Assembly (NCBI RefSeq): GCF_011752525.1
Contig: NZ_VWXI01000010.1
Span: 62,001-126,000 of the forward strand
From: Pantoea sp. Cy-639
GTDB taxonomy: Bacteria > Pseudomonadota > Gammaproteobacteria > Pseudomonadales > Pseudomonadaceae
Reading direction: 5' to 3'
Length of the DNA: 64,000 bases
Of this stretch, positions 61,344 to 64,000 are shown piece by piece (the stretch's first letter is position 1; every line of letters starts with the position of its first letter). A program made the translations under genes and the position numbers. Under the pieces are notes generated by a model. The model did not search any database and was not told the origin of the DNA. It saw only the letters and a program-made list of their open reading frames with translations.

Positions 61344-64000
61344 TCAGACCAGTGCAGGATCGGCCTTGTCAGGGTCGATACCCAGACGCTCGAGCGCTTG
61401 GGCCAGTTGCGCGGCATCCAGCTGGCCATCGTCGGCCAGCGCCCTGAGCGCCGCCAGCACGATGAACTGGCGGTCCACCTCGAAGTGCCGGCGCAGCGCT
61501 TCGCGGGTGTCCGACTGGCCAAAGCCGTCGGTGCCCAGTGCGACGAAGCGGCGCTGGCCAACCCAGGGGCGTATCTGCTCGGCGTGGATCTTCAGGTAGT
61601 CGGTCGCCACCACCAGCGGGCCCTCATGCCCTTCGAGCACCTGGGCCAGGTAGGGCACGCGGGCCGGCTCCAGCGGATGCAGCAGGTTCCAGCGTTCGAC
61701 CTGGCGCGCCTCGCGGCTCGCCTCGGTGAGACTGGTGGCGCTCCACACCTCGCTGCTGACCTGGTAGTCCTGCTCGAGGATCCGTGCGGCAGCGAGCACC
61801 TCCGGCAGGATCGCGCCGCTGCCGGCCAGCTGCACATGCCGCCCTGGCCGCCGCGCAGACTCGCCCGGCAGGCGATAGAAGCCCATGAGGATGCCGTGCT
61901 CGCTACCTTCGGGCAGGTCGGGGTGCGGGTAGTTCTCATTGAGCAGGGTGATGTAGTAGTAGATGTCTTCCTGCGCCTGGTACATGCGGCGCAGGCCATC
62001 CTGCACGATCACCGCCAGTTCGTAGGCGTAAGTCGGGTCGTAGGCGACGCAGCAGGGCACGGTGGCTGCCAGTACGTGGCTGTGACCGTCGTCATGCTGC
62101 AACCCCTCGCCCATGAGCGTGGTGCGCCCGGAGGTGGCGCCGAGCAGGAAGCCTCGGGCGCGGGCGTCGCCAGCAGCCCACAGCAGGTCGCCGACCCGCT
62201 GGAAACCGAACATCGAGTAGAAGATGTAGAACGCCAGGGTGGTCACGCCATGGTTGGCGTAGGCCGTGCTGGCGGCGATCCACGACGAGGTGGCGCCGGA
62301 CTCGTTGAGGCCTTCCTGGAGGATCTGACCGTCGACGCTTTCCTTGTAGTAGGACAGTGTGCCGGCGTCCTGTGGCGTGTACAGCTGGCCTACGGCGGAG
62401 TAGATGCCGATCTGGCGGAACAGGCCTTCCATGCCGAAGGTGCGCGACTCGTCGGGCACGATCGGTACGACCAGACGTCCCAGTTGCGGGTCCTTGAGCA
62501 GGGTGCTGAGCAGGCGCACGAAGGCCATGGTGGTGGAGATGGCGCGTTCGCCGGTAGCGCTGGTCAGGGCGTGGAACGCCGACAGTGGCGGGATCTCCAG
62601 CGGTGGCACCTGAGCCTGGCGTGCCGGCACCTGGCCGCCCAGGGCCGCGCGCCGTGTCCGCAGGTAGCGAGCCTCGGCACTGTCCTCGGGCGGACGCAGG
62701 TACGCCAGCTCGCCAAGCTGGCGGTCGTCGAGCGCCAGGCCAAAGCGGTCACGGAACGCCCGTACCGCGTCGGCGCCAATCTTTTTCAACTGGTGGTTGA
62801 TGTTCTGCCCCTCGCCAGCCTCGCCCAGGCCGAAGCCTTTCACGGTCTTGGCCAGGATCACCGTCGGCCGGCCCTCGCAGGCCATTGCCGCGGCATAGGC
62901 GTTGTACACCTTGAGTGGGTCGTGGCCACCGCGGCCGAGCTTCCAGATCTGCTCGTCGCTCAGGTCGCTGACCAGTTCGAGCAGCTCCGGGTACTTGCCG
63001 AAGAAGTGCTCGCGCACATAGGCACCGTCCTGCGACTTGTAGGTCTGGTACTCGCCATCGACGCACTCCATCATGCGCTGGCGCAGCAGGCCGCTGGCAT
63101 CCTTGGCCAGCAGGGCGTCCCAGCCACTGCCCCAGACGACCTTGATCACATTCCAGCCCGCCGCGCGGTACAACCCCTCGAACTCCTGGATCACCTTGCC
63201 GTTGCCGCGCACCGGACCGTCGAGGCGCTGCAGGTTGCAGTTGACCACGAAGATCAGGTTGTCCAGGCGCTCGCGGCCGGCCAGGGAAATCGCCGCCAGC
63301 GATTCGGGCTGGTCCATCTCGCCGTCGCCGAGGAAGGCCCAGACCTTGCGTCCCTGCTGGGGCTTGAGGCCACGCTTGTCGAGGTAGCGCATGAACCGCG
63401 CCTGGTAGGCCGCGGTGATCGGCCCCAGCCCCATGGACACGGTGGGGAACTGCCAGAACTCGGGCATCAGCCGTGGGTGCGGGTAGGACGAGATGCCGTC
63501 GCGTTCGGTTTCGCGGCGGAAATTGTCGAGCTGTGCCTCGCTCAACCGGCCTTCGACGAAGGCGCGGCCATAGATGCCTGGCGCGGAGTGTCCCTGGATG
63601 TACACCAGGTCGCCGCCGAACTGCTCGGTACGGCCCCGGAAGAAATGTTCGAAACCGACGTCATAGAGCACCGCGGCCGAGGCATAGGTGGCGATGTGGC
63701 CGCCCACGCCGGAATGTTTGCCGGCACGCAGCACCATGGCCAGGGCGTTCCAGCGGATATAGCCGTTCAGGCGCTGCTCGAGCTCGCGGTCGCCCGGGTA
63801 GGGCAGCTCGCGCTCCGGGACGATGGTGTTGAGGTAGGGGGTGGTGACGCGGCCGTGGAAGTCGCCGTGGCGCGAGCCGTCGAACTCGAGCAGTTGGTCG
63901 ATCAGGAAGTGCGCGCGAGGGCGGCCTTCGATATCCACCACCGAAGCGATCGAGTCGATCCATTCACGGGTTTCCTGTGGGTCTTCATCACGTAGCGAGT
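61344..64000 (-). CDS. aceE: Pyruvate-dehydrogenase-type E1, homodimeric (5' end outside window)
   Basis: The frame runs to the right edge, giving about 885 residues of a protein that normally has ~890-900, so only a short N-terminus is missing. It has the AceE-type layout: SGVGGHIATYASAAVLYDVGF, the TPP-binding GDGEMDQPESLA...NLIFVVNCNLQRLDGPVRGN, PDESRTFGMEGLF, and the C-terminal domain. It decarboxylates pyruvate or a close 2-oxo acid and feeds an E2. No E2 gene follows: a terminator comes 24 bp after the stop. P. putida also has MdeB, a 2-oxobutyrate dehydrogenase E1 of this family encoded after mdeA; that identity cannot be excluded because the upstream gene is outside the window. Confidence 0.88.
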   Translation of the reverse strand, partial: SLRDEDPQETREWIDSIASVVDIEGRPRAHFLIDQLLEFDGSRHGDFHGRVTTPYLNTIVPERELPYPGDRELEQRLNGYIRWNALAMVLRAGKHSGVGGHIATYASAAVLYDVGFEHFFRGRTEQFGGDLVYIQGHSAPGIYGRAFVEGRLSEAQLDNFRRETERDGISSYPHPRLMPEFWQFPTVSMGLGPITAAYQARFMRYLDKRGLKPQQGRKVWAFLGDGEMDQPESLAAISLAGRERLDNLIFVVNCNLQRLDGPVRGNGKVIQEFEGLYRAAGWNVIKVVWGSGWDALLAKDASGLLRQRMMECVDGEYQTYKSQDGAYVREHFFGKYPELLELVSDLSDEQIWKLGRGGHDPLKVYNAYAAAMACEGRPTVILAKTVKGFGLGEAGEGQNINHQLKKIGADAVRAFRDRFGLALDDRQLGELAYLRPPEDSAEARYLRTRRAALGGQVPARQAQVPPLEIPPLSAFHALTSATGERAISTTMAFVRLLSTLLKDPQLGRLVVPIVPDESRTFGMEGLFRQIGIYSAVGQLYTPQDAGTLSYYKESVDGQILQEGLNESGATSSWIAASTAYANHGVTTLAFYIFYSMFGFQRVGDLLWAAGDARARGFLLGATSGRTTLMGEGLQHDDGHSHVLAATVPCCVAYDPTYAYELAVIVQDGLRRMYQAQEDIYYYITLLNENYPHPDLPEGSEHGILMGFYRLPGESARRPGRHVQLAGSGAILPEVLAAARILEQDYQVSSEVWSATSLTEASREARQVERWNLLHPLEPARVPYLAQVLEGHEGPLVVATDYLKIHAEQIRPWVGQRRFVALGTDGFGQSDTREALRRHFEVDRQFIVLAALRALADDGQLDAAQLAQALERLGIDPDKADPALV

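Noticed and set aside
61398..63995. 865-residue plus-strand frame over the E1 gene
   Set aside because: Shadow of the E1 gene, which has clear TPP motifs in the opposite frame.
1..64000. tRNA, rRNA or insertion-sequence genes
   Set aside because: None was recognised: no cloverleaf-like sequences, rRNA or transposase frames were seen, so transfer of the two accessory islands cannot be tied to a specific integrase or tRNA site.

Overview
The window is GC-rich bacterial DNA that looks like a Pseudomonas chromosome, most likely the P. putida group. The evidence is the gene content (short-loop cyanide-insensitive oxidase, KatB-AnkB pair, HmtA/band-7 zinc operon, DUF2790 protein, KfrA-like regulator), the codon use, and REP-like hairpins scattered between genes. 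Most of it is conserved core genome, with two clear accessory insertions. Nothing here was checked against a database; family calls rest on motifs and gene context read from the sequence.

Layout. 1-11.3 kb is a redox/molybdenum block. It holds the tail of a LysR regulator, moaD-moaC, a LysR regulator, moaB-moeA, a molybdopterin oxidoreductase of the FdhF/YdeP type, cioAB, a formate/nitrite channel and a DyP peroxidase. Three control regions in this block carry related TYGATAG-type elements, and two of them also carry GTCCAAT/ATTGGAC pairs at almost the same spacing, so the block is probably one LysR regulon. 11.46-16.75 kb is a two-gene RADAR anti-phage system: rdrA (AAA-type ATPase) and rdrB (adenosine deaminase). 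16.8-30.3 kb is mixed housekeeping and regulation: alpha/beta hydrolase with divergent MerR, an acetoacetate-decarboxylase-like protein, arfB, katB-ankB, KfrA-like and TetR regulators, rlhA, RidA, trmK, DUF2790, LysR and an MFS transporter.

31.18-47.22 kb is the most unusual part: a co-directional 16-gene biosynthetic cluster. It has a stand-alone MetRS-like protein with a degenerate KMSKS loop, a separate cupin, an ornithine/lysine N-hydroxylase, and a D-amino-acid-oxidase-like FAD enzyme. Known bacterial hydrazine (N-N bond) machinery links an N-hydroxylated side-chain amine to an amino acid using a cupin/MetRS didomain protein; here those two parts are separate genes. The cluster adds a GNAT, an adenylation enzyme, a second adenylation homologue that has lost its catalytic residues, a carrier protein fused to a rhodanese, an EctB-like aminotransferase, a flavin monooxygenase, an alpha/beta hydrolase, an NTF2-like protein, a signal-less periplasmic-binding-fold protein, a DMT exporter and two unrecognised small proteins. 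The inferred logic is N-hydroxylation, hydrazine formation, oxidative release of a hydrazino acid, loading on the carrier, flavin oxidation and export, possibly giving a hydrazide, hydrazone or diazo compound.

47.3-64 kb returns to core-like genes: an EmrAB-type efflux pair, rnz, zntB, a histidine phosphatase, a zinc-starvation operon (polytopic band-7 protein, two further band-7 proteins and a His-rich P-type ATPase) preceded by a Zur-like box, an NAD-dependent reductase of the thioester/acyl reductase type, and a homodimeric pyruvate-dehydrogenase-type E1 that runs off the right edge.
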